A stretch of DNA of 45,886 bases, taken from an uncultured Methylococcaceae bacterium (GTDB lineage Bacteria; Pseudomonadota; Gammaproteobacteria; Methylococcales; Methylomonadaceae). The DNA lies in contig CAJAWH010000175.1 of NCBI GenBank assembly GCA_903945605.1, positions 1 to 45,886 of the forward strand, written 5' to 3'. Made by a program: the position numbers and the translations under genes. Below the pieces are notes generated by a model, which was not told the origin of the DNA, made no database searches, and saw only the letters and a list, made by a program, of their open reading frames with translations. How positions within the stretch are numbered: the first letter of the stretch is position 1; the number at the start of each line of letters is the position of its first letter. Shown here in pieces: positions 18,788 to 27,146 of the stretch.

Positions 18788-19291
18788 ATGGCCGAACTGC
18801 TGCACTCGGAACGTCTCCAGCCCTCTTTGCTTGACCGGCTGACTGACGATGCACCGGATAACCGTGCTGAATCCAAGGAGCAGCGGGTGTTATCATTCAG
18901 GCAATTAAAACAAAGCGTATTGCGTGATTTGAGCTGGCTGTTGAATACTGCATCCATGGAATCAATGGTTGATCTGACTGATTTTCCTAATGTTTGCCAT
19001 TCGGTGCTGAATTACGGCACACCGGTTTTATCTGGCACCCATCTGACCAGTTTGGATGTGCCGCACATTGAAAAAAAAATGCGCCAAGCCATTATCGATT
19101 TTGAACCACGGATTCTGCCCGATTCGATCAAACTGCAACTGATCACCCATGAAGGGCAAATGAACCATCGGGCTTTGAGTTTTAACATAGCAGGTGATTT
19201 GTGGGCGCAACCCCTGCCTATCCAGCTTTATATCCGCAGTGAATTGGATTTGGAGACCGGCGAAGTGACGGTTAAGGATTTAGGGGGTTAG
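18788..19291 (+). CDS. tssE: T6SS baseplate wedge protein TssE
   Basis: A gp25-like baseplate protein. The 167-residue protein has LQPSLLDRLTDD at the N-terminus (residues ~11-22). The gp25 core follows: LRDLSWLLNTASMESMVDLT, FPNVCHSVLNYG, then the EF-type IEKKMRQAIIDFEPRILPDS and a C-terminal LPIQLYIRSELDLETGEVTV. It starts 3 bases after tagJ and stops 3 bases before tssF. This packing indicates one translational unit. Confidence 0.93.
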   Translation: MAELLHSERLQPSLLDRLTDDAPDNRAESKEQRVLSFRQLKQSVLRDLSWLLNTASMESMVDLTDFPNVCHSVLNYGTPVLSGTHLTSLDVPHIEKKMRQAIIDFEPRILPDSIKLQLITHEGQMNHRALSFNIAGDLWAQPLPIQLYIRSELDLETGEVTVKDLGG

Positions 19292-19294
19292 GCG

Positions 19295-21181
19295 ATGGAT
19301 CCGCGTCTGCTCAATTATTATAACCGCGAACTTCAGCATGTACGCGAACTGGGGGCCGAATTTGCCGCCGAATTTCCCAAGATTGCCAGTCGCTTAGGCT
19401 TGGATGCCTTTGAATGTTCAGACCCCTATGTGGAACGGTTGTTTGAGGGCTTCGCCTTTATGGCGGCACGGGTACAGCTTAAAGTGGACGCTGAGTTTCC
19501 GGTGTTCACCCAGCATTTATTAGAAATCATTTACCCGCATTATTTGTCCGCCACCCCCTCAATGACCGTGGTGGAATTGACACCTGACCTGACCGAAGCC
19601 AGTTTGTCGGAAGGTTTCCCTATCCCCAAAGGCACGTTGTTGCGTAGCCAAATTGCCAAAGGCGAACAGACCGCCTGCGAATACCAAACTGCCCATCCCC
19701 TGCAGTTATGGCCGCTAGAAATAGCCCTGATGGACTACTTGCCCAGCCTTGCCGCCGTCTCCAGCCATAGTATCAGCTTGCCAAAAAACATTGGCCCGGT
19801 TAAGGCTGCTATCCGCATTGGCTTAAAAACTACCGTGGATGTCAGTTTTGCACACATGCCTTTGCAAACCTTACCGTTTTTTTTGCGCGGTACAGGCGGT
19901 ATCCCCTACCGCTTGTATGAACAACTGTTGGGCAATTGTGTTGGTATCGCCTGTAAGTTTAAGCGCGGCGACACCGAAGTGGTGCAAGTGTTGGAGGGCA
20001 ACCAGCTACGCGGCATGGGTTTTGAGAAAGACCAGGCTTTGTTGCAACAAACGCCGCGCTCATTTGATGGCTACCGGATTTTGCAAGAATATTTCGCTTT
20101 TCCTGAACGCTATTTGTTTGTTGAGCTGAATAATTTGGCGAGACTACTGGGTGAGTGTGATGCCCAAGACGTTGAGCTGTTTGTGTTGCTTAACCGCACA
20201 GATGGCAACCTTGACCACGCGCTGGACAAAAGCAATCTGGCCTTGTTTTGTGTGCCGGCCATTAATTTGTTTGCCAAGCGTGCCGACCGCATCAATATTG
20301 ACCACAGCCAAGCGGAACACCACATTGTTATTGACCGCACCCGACCAATGGATTACGAACTCTATGCCGTCAACCAAGTGGTGGGGTTTAGCAGCCAACA
20401 GCGCAGCGAACAGGTTTTCCAGCCGTTTTACGGTTCTAAAAGCGCGTACCAGAACCAATCGGAAACAGCTTTTTATACGCTAAGACGGCACAAGCGCGTG
20501 TTGTCATCCAAGCAGCGGCGCGAAGGGGTGCGTTCCAGCTATATCGGCAGCGAAGTTTTTTTGTCGTTGGTCGATGCCGCACAAGCACCTTTTTCTGCCG
20601 ACATCAGCCAGTTGGGGCTGGAAGTGCTATGCACCAACCGCGATATGCCGCTGGTGATGCCGGTGGGCGTGGGTGCTACGGACTTTACTCTGCAAATCAA
20701 TGCCCCGGTCAGAGCCATCCGCTGTATTGCCGGGCCAACCAGACCGCTGGCAGCGGCCTTTGAGGGGGATAATTTATGGCGCTTGGTTAGCCATTTGTCC
20801 TTGAATTATTTGTCATTGATTGATACCGATGCCAAGCAAGGCGCAGCGGCGTTACGCGAATTGTTAAGGCTGTATGCGGATAACCGTGAACCGGCGATAA
20901 AAAAACAAATAGAAGGCGTGGTTTCAGTCACTGCCAACACTATCGTCAGGCGTATTGATGCCAAAGGCCCTATGGTGTTTGGGCGTGGCTTGGAGATAAC
21001 GCTATTGTTGGACGAATCGGCTTTTGAGGGCGGCGGCTATTTTCTGCTGGGCACTGTGCTGGAACAATTTTTTGCCCGTTATGTGGCTATCAACTCGTTT
21101 GTTGAAACCGTTGTGCGTAGCACTGATCGTGGGGAGGTGGCCCGATGGCCAGTGAGAATCGGCAGCCGCCACATCCTTTAA
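19295..21181 (+). CDS. tssF: T6SS baseplate protein TssF
   Basis: A baseplate wedge component working with TssE, TssG and TssK. The 628-residue protein begins MDPRLLNYYNRELQHVRELG, a near-universal TssF start. It continues with EFAAEFPKIASRLGLDAFEC, DPYVERLFEGFAFMAARVQL and DAEFPVFTQHLLEIIYPHYL. The C-terminal GGGYFLLGTVLEQFFARYVA and SVNSF-type AINSFVET are also typical. The 3' end overlaps tssG by 37 bases. No anomalies. Confidence 0.96.
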   Translation: MDPRLLNYYNRELQHVRELGAEFAAEFPKIASRLGLDAFECSDPYVERLFEGFAFMAARVQLKVDAEFPVFTQHLLEIIYPHYLSATPSMTVVELTPDLTEASLSEGFPIPKGTLLRSQIAKGEQTACEYQTAHPLQLWPLEIALMDYLPSLAAVSSHSISLPKNIGPVKAAIRIGLKTTVDVSFAHMPLQTLPFFLRGTGGIPYRLYEQLLGNCVGIACKFKRGDTEVVQVLEGNQLRGMGFEKDQALLQQTPRSFDGYRILQEYFAFPERYLFVELNNLARLLGECDAQDVELFVLLNRTDGNLDHALDKSNLALFCVPAINLFAKRADRINIDHSQAEHHIVIDRTRPMDYELYAVNQVVGFSSQQRSEQVFQPFYGSKSAYQNQSETAFYTLRRHKRVLSSKQRREGVRSSYIGSEVFLSLVDAAQAPFSADISQLGLEVLCTNRDMPLVMPVGVGATDFTLQINAPVRAIRCIAGPTRPLAAAFEGDNLWRLVSHLSLNYLSLIDTDAKQGAAALRELLRLYADNREPAIKKQIEGVVSVTANTIVRRIDAKGPMVFGRGLEITLLLDESAFEGGGYFLLGTVLEQFFARYVAINSFVETVVRSTDRGEVARWPVRIGSRHIL

Positions 21182-22212
21182 TCAGCAAGCTAGAGCAGGC
21201 AGCCGAGCGGTTTGATTTTTTTGCCGCACTGCGCCTGATTGATGCCAGTAACCCCGATAAACCTAGGCTAGGCAGCAGCATCAAAGCCAGTGATGATGCG
21301 CTGCGTTTGGGGCAAGACCCGGAGCTGCAATTTATGGGGTCGGCCTTGTCATCTTATGGGCAACAAGACAGTAACAAAAAGCCACGGTTGGCGGTTAATT
21401 TCTTCGGGCTGTTCGGGCCGCACGGCGCGTTGCCCTTGCATTTGACCGAATATGCCCGCGAACGGCTACGTTACCATCATGATGCAACCTTGGCGCGGTT
21501 TGCCGATATTTTTCATCACCGCATGTTAAGCCTGTTTTATCGGGCCTGGGCCAATGTGCGGCCTACTGTATCTTACGACCGTCCCGATGCTGACCGTTTT
21601 GGCTTTTATGTCGGTTCATTAATGGGTATGGGCGGCAAGGCTTTCCAGAACAGGGACGCCTTGAACGACCACGGCAAATTGTTTTATGCCGGATTGTTGG
21701 CTAACCAAAGCAAATGTCCCGATAACCTGCAAGCTATGATGGCCGATTTGTTGGGCATTCCGGTCAAGATACAAGAATTTGTCGGTGAATGGATGCAGAT
21801 AGACCCCAGCGAGCATAGCCGGTTAGGACTGTCGCCGCGCGTGGCCACTTTGGGGCAATCGGCCTTATTGGGCAGTTCGGTGTGGGGTTGCCAGCATAAG
21901 TTCCGTTTGGTATTGGGGCCATTAACTTTAAGCCAATATGTATCATTATTGCCCGGTGCGGTGGCATTGGCGCAATTGACCGCTATTGTGCGCAATTATG
22001 CCGGTGATGCGCTGATATGGGATGCCAAGCTGATACTTAAAAAAGACCAAGTGCCGCTTGAATTGGCTTTAGGGATGCCCAAACAACCTGGCAAAACCAG
22101 CCTAAACGGTGCAGCACAATTGGGTTGGACAACTTGGCTGGGGCCACGGCACAGCCTGCACGATGCCAATGACTTGATGCTGAATCCTTTTATAAAACTG
22201 GGTACATCCTAA
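21145..22212 (+). CDS. tssG: T6SS baseplate protein TssG
   Basis: A baseplate wedge component that forms the TssF2-TssG core. The 355-residue protein has the expected N-terminal AAERFDFFAALRLIDASNPD, then PRLAVNFFGLFGPHGALPLH, YARERLRYHHDATLARFADI and FHHRMLSLFYRAWANVRPTV. The C-terminus has LGWTTWLGP. The ATG at 21145 overlaps tssF by 37 bases, as is common. The GGGGAGG stretch inside tssF is its ribosome binding site. Confidence 0.96.
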   Translation: MASENRQPPHPLISKLEQAAERFDFFAALRLIDASNPDKPRLGSSIKASDDALRLGQDPELQFMGSALSSYGQQDSNKKPRLAVNFFGLFGPHGALPLHLTEYARERLRYHHDATLARFADIFHHRMLSLFYRAWANVRPTVSYDRPDADRFGFYVGSLMGMGGKAFQNRDALNDHGKLFYAGLLANQSKCPDNLQAMMADLLGIPVKIQEFVGEWMQIDPSEHSRLGLSPRVATLGQSALLGSSVWGCQHKFRLVLGPLTLSQYVSLLPGAVALAQLTAIVRNYAGDALIWDAKLILKKDQVPLELALGMPKQPGKTSLNGAAQLGWTTWLGPRHSLHDANDLMLNPFIKLGTS

Positions 22213-22251
22213 AGAATTAATGATGTTCCGATAACCAACCAAGGAAAAATT

Positions 22252-24927
22252 ATGGCCGAAATTAGCCGCGTAAAACTGTTTGGCAAGCTTAACCCCGTTT
22301 GTTACAAAGCCATCGAAGGTGCCACCGTTTTTTGTAAACTGCGCGGCAACCCTTATGTGGAGCTGGTGCATTGGTTAAACCAACTGTTGCAATTGCCCGA
22401 TTCTGATTTGCAGCGGCTGATACGGCATTATCAACTGGATGTTTCGCGGCTGGCTAAAGATATCACCGATGCTTTGGACAAATTGCCGCGTGGCTCCACC
22501 TCTATTTCTGATTTTTCACCACATATTGAAGATTCGGTGGAGCGTGGCTGGGTTTATGGCACGTTAATGTTTGGCGAAAGCCAAGTGCGTACCGGACATT
22601 GGCTAGTGGGCATGTTAAAGACCAAATCCTTGCGCAATGAACTGGTGGGCATTTCCAAAGAATTTGAAAAAATCAAACCCGATGCCTTGACCGATGAATT
22701 GTCGGGTATAGTGTCCGGTTCACCGGAAGAAAGCTTGGCGGCAACCGATGGTTTTCAGGCCACCCCCGGCGAAAGCAGTGGTGCTATTGCCCCCGCCGCT
22801 ATGGGCAAACAAGAAGCCCTTAAACAATTTACCGTTGACCTGACCGAACAGGCGCGGCAAGGCAAAATTGACCCAATTGTCGGGCGCGATGAAGAAATCC
22901 GCCAGATTATTGATATTTTGATGCGCCGCCGCCAAAACAACCCGATTTTGACTGGTGAGGCGGGGGTGGGCAAAACCGCCGTGGTGGAAGGCTTCGCGCT
23001 AAAAATTGTCGCCGGTGATGTGCCACCTTCATTGCGTGGTGTCAGTTTGCGTACGCTGGATGTCGGCTTGCTGCAAGCCGGTGCCAGCATGAAAGGCGAA
23101 TTTGAAAACCGTCTGCGCCAAGTGATTGAAGAAGTGCAATCCTCAGAAAAACCCATCATCTTATTTATCGACGAAGCCCATACCTTGGTGGGTGCAGGTG
23201 GTGCGGCGGGTACCGGCGATGCCGCCAACTTGCTGAAACCTGCCTTGGCACGCGGCAGCTTGCGTACCGTGGCAGCCACCACTTGGGCGGAATATAAGAA
23301 ACATATCGAAAAAGACCCCGCCTTGACGCGCCGCTTCCAAGTGGTGCAAGTGCTGGAGCCTAGCGAAGACAAGGCCATCGGCATGTTGCGCGGCATTGTC
23401 TCGGTGCAAGAAAAACACCACCAAGTGCTGATCTTAGACGAAGCCTTGGAAGCGGCGGTCAGGTTGTCGCACCGTTATATCCCTGCACGGCAATTGCCCG
23501 ATAAAGCTGTCAGTCTGCTGGACACCGCCTGTGCCCGCGTGGGCATCAGCCAACATGCCGTACCCGCAGAAGTGGATGACAGCCGCAAACGCATCCAGGC
23601 ACTGGAAACGGAACTGCAAATTATCGCGCGTGAAAAAGCCGTTGGCGTGGCAGTGACTAGCCGTGAACAACAAGCCAATGAAAAACTGGCAATCGAACAA
23701 ACCCGATTAGCCGAACTGGAAACCCGTTGGCAAGCCGAAAAAGAATTGGTCGGCAAAATTTTGGACTTACGCGCCAAACTTAGGTCGGCAGGTCTGGCGG
23801 TTGATGCCGATGCCGAGGCAAGCCCTGAACAGCCAGGTCGTGAATCCTTATTAAGCGAATTGCAAAGCTTGCAAAGCCAATTGCATCAGCAACAAGGCGA
23901 GGCACCGCTGATTTTGCCCACCGTTGATAACCAAGCCGTGGCTTCCGTGGTGCAAGACTGGACCGGCATTCCGGTCGGTCGTATGGTCAAAAACGAAATT
24001 GAAACCGTGCTGAAACTGCCTGATCTGCTGGAGCAACGTATTATTGGTCAACGTCATGCCTTGGAGATGATCGCCAAGCGCATCCAAACCTCCCGCGCCG
24101 GACTGGACAACCCCAACAAACCGATAGGCGTGTTTATGCTGGCGGGTACATCCGGTGTGGGCAAAACCGAAACGGCGTTGGCCTTGGCGGAAACCTTATA
24201 CGGTGGCGAGCAAAATGTCATCACCATCAACATGAGCGAATACCAAGAAGCGCATACCGTATCCACCCTAAAAGGCGCGCCTCCGGGCTATGTCGGTTAT
24301 GGCGAAGGCGGCGTATTGACCGAAGCGGTGCGCCGCAGGCCGTATAGCGTGGTACTGCTGGATGAAGTGGAAAAAGCCCATCCCGATGTGCATGAAATAT
24401 TTTTCCAAGTGTTCGATAAAGGCTGGATGGAAGACGGCGAGGGCCGGGTGATCGACTTTAAAAACACCCTGATTTTACTGACCACCAATGCCGGCACTGA
24501 CCTGATTATGGGTCTGTGCAGCGACCCCGAGCTAATGCCCGAACCGGAAGGCATTGCCAAAGCCTTGCGCGAACCGCTGCTAAAAGTGTTCCCGCCCGCC
24601 TTGCTGGGCCGCTTGGTGGTCATCCCTTATTATCCGCTGAACGATGAAATGATCGGCTCTATTGCCCGCCTGCAATTGGGGCGTATCAAAAAACGTGTCG
24701 AATCTTCCCACAAAGTTCCGTTCACTTATGATGATGAAGTTGTCAGGCTGATAGCCAGCCGCTGCACCGAACTGGAAAGTGGCGGACGCATGATAGATGC
24801 CATTTTGACCAATACCGTGCTGCCTAAAATCAGTGAGGAGTTTTTGCTAAGGATGATGGAAGGCAAACCGGTGGCTAAAGTGCATGTGAGTGTCGAGGAG
24901 GGGGAGTTTGGCTTTGGGTTTGAGTGA
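22252..24927 (+). CDS. clpV: T6SS sheath-recycling ATPase ClpV (TssH)
   Basis: A hexameric AAA+ unfoldase that disassembles contracted TssB/TssC sheath. The 891-residue protein has an N domain (residues 1-~150) and two ATPase domains. The first Walker A is GEAGVGKT at 235-242, with Walker B IILFIDEAH. A coiled-coil middle region follows at about 440-540, and the second Walker A is GTSGVGKT at 632-639, with Walker B VVLLDEVEKAHPDV. The family-specific WTGIPVGRM is present. The AAGGAAAAATT stretch gives the ribosome binding site. The stop is 7 bases before repeat element A, which ends the core tssA-clpV segment. Confidence 0.97.
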   Translation: MAEISRVKLFGKLNPVCYKAIEGATVFCKLRGNPYVELVHWLNQLLQLPDSDLQRLIRHYQLDVSRLAKDITDALDKLPRGSTSISDFSPHIEDSVERGWVYGTLMFGESQVRTGHWLVGMLKTKSLRNELVGISKEFEKIKPDALTDELSGIVSGSPEESLAATDGFQATPGESSGAIAPAAMGKQEALKQFTVDLTEQARQGKIDPIVGRDEEIRQIIDILMRRRQNNPILTGEAGVGKTAVVEGFALKIVAGDVPPSLRGVSLRTLDVGLLQAGASMKGEFENRLRQVIEEVQSSEKPIILFIDEAHTLVGAGGAAGTGDAANLLKPALARGSLRTVAATTWAEYKKHIEKDPALTRRFQVVQVLEPSEDKAIGMLRGIVSVQEKHHQVLILDEALEAAVRLSHRYIPARQLPDKAVSLLDTACARVGISQHAVPAEVDDSRKRIQALETELQIIAREKAVGVAVTSREQQANEKLAIEQTRLAELETRWQAEKELVGKILDLRAKLRSAGLAVDADAEASPEQPGRESLLSELQSLQSQLHQQQGEAPLILPTVDNQAVASVVQDWTGIPVGRMVKNEIETVLKLPDLLEQRIIGQRHALEMIAKRIQTSRAGLDNPNKPIGVFMLAGTSGVGKTETALALAETLYGGEQNVITINMSEYQEAHTVSTLKGAPPGYVGYGEGGVLTEAVRRRPYSVVLLDEVEKAHPDVHEIFFQVFDKGWMEDGEGRVIDFKNTLILLTTNAGTDLIMGLCSDPELMPEPEGIAKALREPLLKVFPPALLGRLVVIPYYPLNDEMIGSIARLQLGRIKKRVESSHKVPFTYDDEVVRLIASRCTELESGGRMIDAILTNTVLPKISEEFLLRMMEGKPVAKVHVSVEEGEFGFGFE

Positions 24928-24934
24928 GGGTTAA

Positions 24935-25050
24935 GTAGGATGGATTCGCCGCTAGGCTATCCAACGCAACTAAGCCAAGGCGGTTTGGGTTATTGCGGTT
25001 TTTATGTGGTCTAGCGTAGGGTGGTTTGCTATCGCGAAATCACCCTACGC
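24935..25050. repeat. Paired-hairpin repeat element, copy A
   Basis: The left end is GTAGGATGGATTCGCCGCTA, a weak hairpin. The right end is a near-perfect 37-base hairpin (GCGTAGGGTG ... CACCCTACGC, loop with GCTATCGCG). A conserved interior reads AAGCCAAGGCGGTTTGGGTT and ATTGCGGTTTTTATGTGG. The ends are inverted relative to each other (GTAGG.TGG / CCACCCTAC), as in paired REP elements (BIME) or a MITE. It directly follows clpV and may also act as its terminator. Confidence 0.85.
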
Positions 25051-25183
25051 TCTTCAATTTTATTGGTTTTCCAGTTTTACGGGTTTATCTGTATCTTTAT
25101 AGAGAAATCAGAATTACACTTTAAATCAATGTGGTAGTGTTTTAGCAATAACGCAAAAAATATATTTATATATGGGAAATAAT

Positions 25184-25702
25184 ATGTCAGAGACTCAATC
25201 GACTGAAAAAAATAATTTGTTAATTTTTTCGTCATATATGAATGAAGAACTCATTTCAGTATTTGAATTGGTTAAGGGTACTGGAGGAGTAGAGAAAAGC
25301 TTGATTATTGCTGGTAAAGCTCTGTCAACGGAAAATTTAGTATCAGAGTTAATTGATTCAAAAATAGGTAAAACTGTAGGATTTGCTTCAGGCGAGGTTT
25401 TACAAACTTTAAGTCTTTTGAAACTTGCTGAAGTATCACATCCTAATTTAATTATTGCAACTATTGGTGCTACTTATATTCAAAAAATAGCACTTGCTTT
25501 TTCATTTGTCGGCGATGATGATAAACAAGCTGCCTTAATTGGAGCGTATGCGAAGTTGATTGGTCAGTTAATAGCAATGGGGCTTTCTGTAGCTACAGCA
25601 GTTTGCACTGAAGGAGGGACACTGCCATTAGTTGTACTAAACGCAGTAGCCCTTATTGTATGTGCAAAAAAAGCAGATGATGCAATAATCTCAACATATT
25701 GA
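25184..25702 (+). CDS. Hydrophobic protein of unknown family in the T6SS insert
   Basis: I do not recognise this 172-residue protein. It has no signal peptide. The N-terminal ~45 residues are polar (MSETQSTEKNNLLIFSSYMN). Hydrophobic, small-residue-rich helices follow at about residues 90-115 (NLIIATIGATYIQKIALAFS) and 128-166 (KLIGQLIAMGLSVATAVCTE; LPLVVLNAVALIVCAKKA), so it could insert in membranes. The start at 25184 follows GGGAAA by 5 bases; the in-frame ATG at 25172 lies inside that site. Base composition is clearly more AT-rich than the tss genes. It is flanked by repeat copies A and B. A T6SS effector or immunity protein is possible from location alone. Confidence 0.6.
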   Translation: MSETQSTEKNNLLIFSSYMNEELISVFELVKGTGGVEKSLIIAGKALSTENLVSELIDSKIGKTVGFASGEVLQTLSLLKLAEVSHPNLIIATIGATYIQKIALAFSFVGDDDKQAALIGAYAKLIGQLIAMGLSVATAVCTEGGTLPLVVLNAVALIVCAKKADDAIISTY

Positions 25703-25761
25703 ATAAATTCTGGTTTAACCCGTAAGAATGATCAACGAGTAACCCGTAAGCCGGATTAATT

Positions 25762-25874
25762 GTAAGGTGGATTCGCAGCTAGGCAATCCACCACAACGAA
25801 GCTAATGCAGTTTGGGTTATTGAGGTTTTAATGTGGTGCAGTGGATGGAGGTTTGCTGGCGCGAAACCACCTTA
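25762..25874. repeat. Paired-hairpin repeat element, copy B
   Basis: Same element as copy A. The left hairpin is GGTGGATT-CGCAGCTAGGC-AATCCACC, with an 8-bp perfect stem. The interior is CACAACGAAGCTAATGCAGT and TTTGGGTTATTGAGGTTTTA. The right hairpin is GGTTT-GCTGGCGCG-AAACC. The outer ends TAAGGTGG / CCACCTTA are perfect inverted repeats. Just upstream, TAACCCGTAAG occurs twice (25716-25726 and 25740-25750), a small direct repeat. Confidence 0.85.
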
Positions 25875-25918
25875 AGCCTTGGTTGTTTTTTTCAAATAGA
25901 TTTTTTATGGAGAATAAT

Positions 25919-26386
25919 ATGTCCGTTATAAAATTGGATGTGCCTATTTTGGCACAGGAAAAATCAATGTGTTGTTGGCATACGAGTGCCATGATGATTT
26001 GGTTATACTGGCAAAAACAAACAGGAAGGCAAGGGCCAATGAATACAGTGGGGCCTGTATATAATGCCGATACGGGGCTTTCTGTTACAGCCCAATCTTT
26101 TATTACGTTAGCCTTAACAACAGGGTTAAAACGGCTGCCATCTAGGAATATTTATTCTAATTTAGATATATTCAATATGTTAAGGGATGATGGGCCACTT
26201 TGGTGTGCAGGGACTTGGTATGGTCCTGGACATGTGATAGTACTGACAGGCATTGATGGTGGTGAGGTGTTTTTGAATGATCCTGATCAAGCTCAACGGA
26301 AAACTAATACTCTTGCTTGGTTTAATGAAAAATTACTAAATGGTTTGGATGGCTGCATTATGGCTAAAAATCCATCATCTTATTGA
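25919..26386 (+). CDS. Papain-like cysteine protease, candidate T6SS effector
   Basis: A 155-residue protein with the layout of compact papain-like (C39/C70, AvrRpt2-like) proteases. The probable oxyanion Gln is Q13 and the catalytic Cys is C19 in QEKSMCCWHTSAMMIW. His105 lies in GPGHVIVLTGI, and Asp121 in FLNDPD. It has no signal peptide, leader-peptide domain or transporter domain, so it is not a complete C39 bacteriocin exporter. The start at 25919 is preceded by GGAGA 5 bases away; upstream in-frame ATGs lie in the repeat element or in this site. It is AT-rich and flanked by repeat copies B and C. Proteases of this fold are known among secreted effectors, so cargo of the nearby VgrG/PAAR is plausible but unproven. 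Confidence 0.75.
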   Translation: MSVIKLDVPILAQEKSMCCWHTSAMMIWLYWQKQTGRQGPMNTVGPVYNADTGLSVTAQSFITLALTTGLKRLPSRNIYSNLDIFNMLRDDGPLWCAGTWYGPGHVIVLTGIDGGEVFLNDPDQAQRKTNTLAWFNEKLLNGLDGCIMAKNPSSY

Positions 26387-26405
26387 TCATATAACAGCTA
26401 AACCT

Positions 26406-26518
26406 ATAAGGTGGATTCGCCGCCAGGCAATCCACCATAAGGCAGGCACTTTGATACAGGTTTTGTCATAGTTATGGTATAGCCTACAAAAGGTGGTTTG
26501 TTATCGCGAAAGACCCCT
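26406..26518. repeat. Paired-hairpin repeat element, copy C (diverged)
   Basis: The left hairpin is intact (GGTGGATT-CGCCGCCAGGC-AATCCACC). The interior has largely diverged from the other copies. The right hairpin is degraded (AGGTGGTTTGTTATCGCGAA followed by AGACCCC instead of ACCACC). It appears to be the oldest of the four copies. Confidence 0.7.
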
Positions 26519-26556
26519 GCATTTGTCTGCTTTACGGATTTATTGAAAAACAACAA

Positions 26557-26979
26557 ATGAGCTGTGTTATGTACCAAGAAAAATTTAACGTTTTTGAAAA
26601 TTTGCAAAATCTGGCGGGAAAAGCGTGGGAACATGCCGTTGCTATAGATGTTTTGACCAACACCGCCATAAAGGACTGTGCTATCCATTGTTTTCATTAT
26701 CAACAAATGCTTGAGTTGTTTTTTAAGCATTTGCTGGAAACCAAAAGCGAATTTGGTGCATACAGCCGTACCCACAAATTACAAAAACTATTGGAAGAGG
26801 TTATTGCCAACACGGCATTTAAAACTGACAAGAACCAGTATGTTATGGCATTGCAAGTCATCACGGTCTGCGCGGAAGAATATAGGTATAATTTTTTGAT
26901 TGATTGTGAAGGATACCGGCAAAGTGTAAAAATATGCAATGTGCTTTTGGATGAATTGCTGAATTTTGAACGTGGGTAG
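26557..26979 (+). CDS. HEPN-domain-like protein
   Basis: This 140-residue, all-helical protein resembles the HEPN domain. It has an AIHCFHYQQMLELFFKHLLE helix (compare the usual CFHCQQAVEKALKALL), then THKLQKLLEE (the 'THDL..LL' element) and a C-terminal EEYRYNFLID, where 'RY' resembles the usual RYP. Many HEPN proteins are RNases or partners of MNT nucleotidyltransferases; no MNT gene is adjacent. The canonical Rx4-6H RNase motif is not clearly present. The TAG stop codon (26977-26979) is part of the GTAG that begins repeat copy D, so the repeat defines the C-terminus. The ribosome binding site is weak, and Met5 (26569) is an alternative start. Confidence 0.6.
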   Translation: MSCVMYQEKFNVFENLQNLAGKAWEHAVAIDVLTNTAIKDCAIHCFHYQQMLELFFKHLLETKSEFGAYSRTHKLQKLLEEVIANTAFKTDKNQYVMALQVITVCAEEYRYNFLIDCEGYRQSVKICNVLLDELLNFERG

Positions 26980-27095
26980 GGTGGATTCGCCGCTAAGCAA
27001 TCCACCACAACGAAGCCAAGGCGGTTTGGGGTTATTGCGGTTTTTTTAAAAGGTACATTGTTTAGAGGTGGTTTGCTATCGTGAAACCACCCTAC
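26976..27095. repeat. Paired-hairpin repeat element, copy D
   Basis: The best-conserved copy. The left end is GTAGGGTGGATT-CGCCGCTAAGC-AATCCACC. The interior is CACAACGAAGCCAAGGCGGT and TTGGGGTTATTGCGG. The right hairpin is GGTGGTTT-GCTATCGTG-AAACCACC, ending CCCTAC. The outer ends GTAGGGTGG / CCACCCTAC are perfect inverted repeats. The GTAG tetranucleotide followed by a hairpin is the hallmark of REP sequences processed by RAYT transposases; no such transposase gene is in this window. Confidence 0.88.
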
Positions 27096-27146
27096 TACCA
27101 GGTTACATTTTTTTGCCATGAACTATATGATTGTCAACAGTAAAGC

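Noticed and set aside
22755-23396. 213-codon open frame antisense to clpV
   Set aside because: It overlaps the first ATPase domain of ClpV and shows no recognisable motif or ribosome binding site.
25841-25918. Upstream extension of the cysteine protease by 26 codons
   Set aside because: The first codons lie in repeat copy B and its flank. The ATG at 25919 has GGAGA at proper spacing and starts directly before the conserved fold.
26404-26775. 123-codon minus-strand frame over the HEPN gene and repeat C
   Set aside because: It runs through a repeat element and antisense to the better-supported HEPN-like frame; no motif or start signal.
24935-27095. CRISPR array
   Set aside because: There are only four copies, each over 110 bases with internal hairpins, separated by whole genes rather than short uniform spacers, and no cas genes are present.
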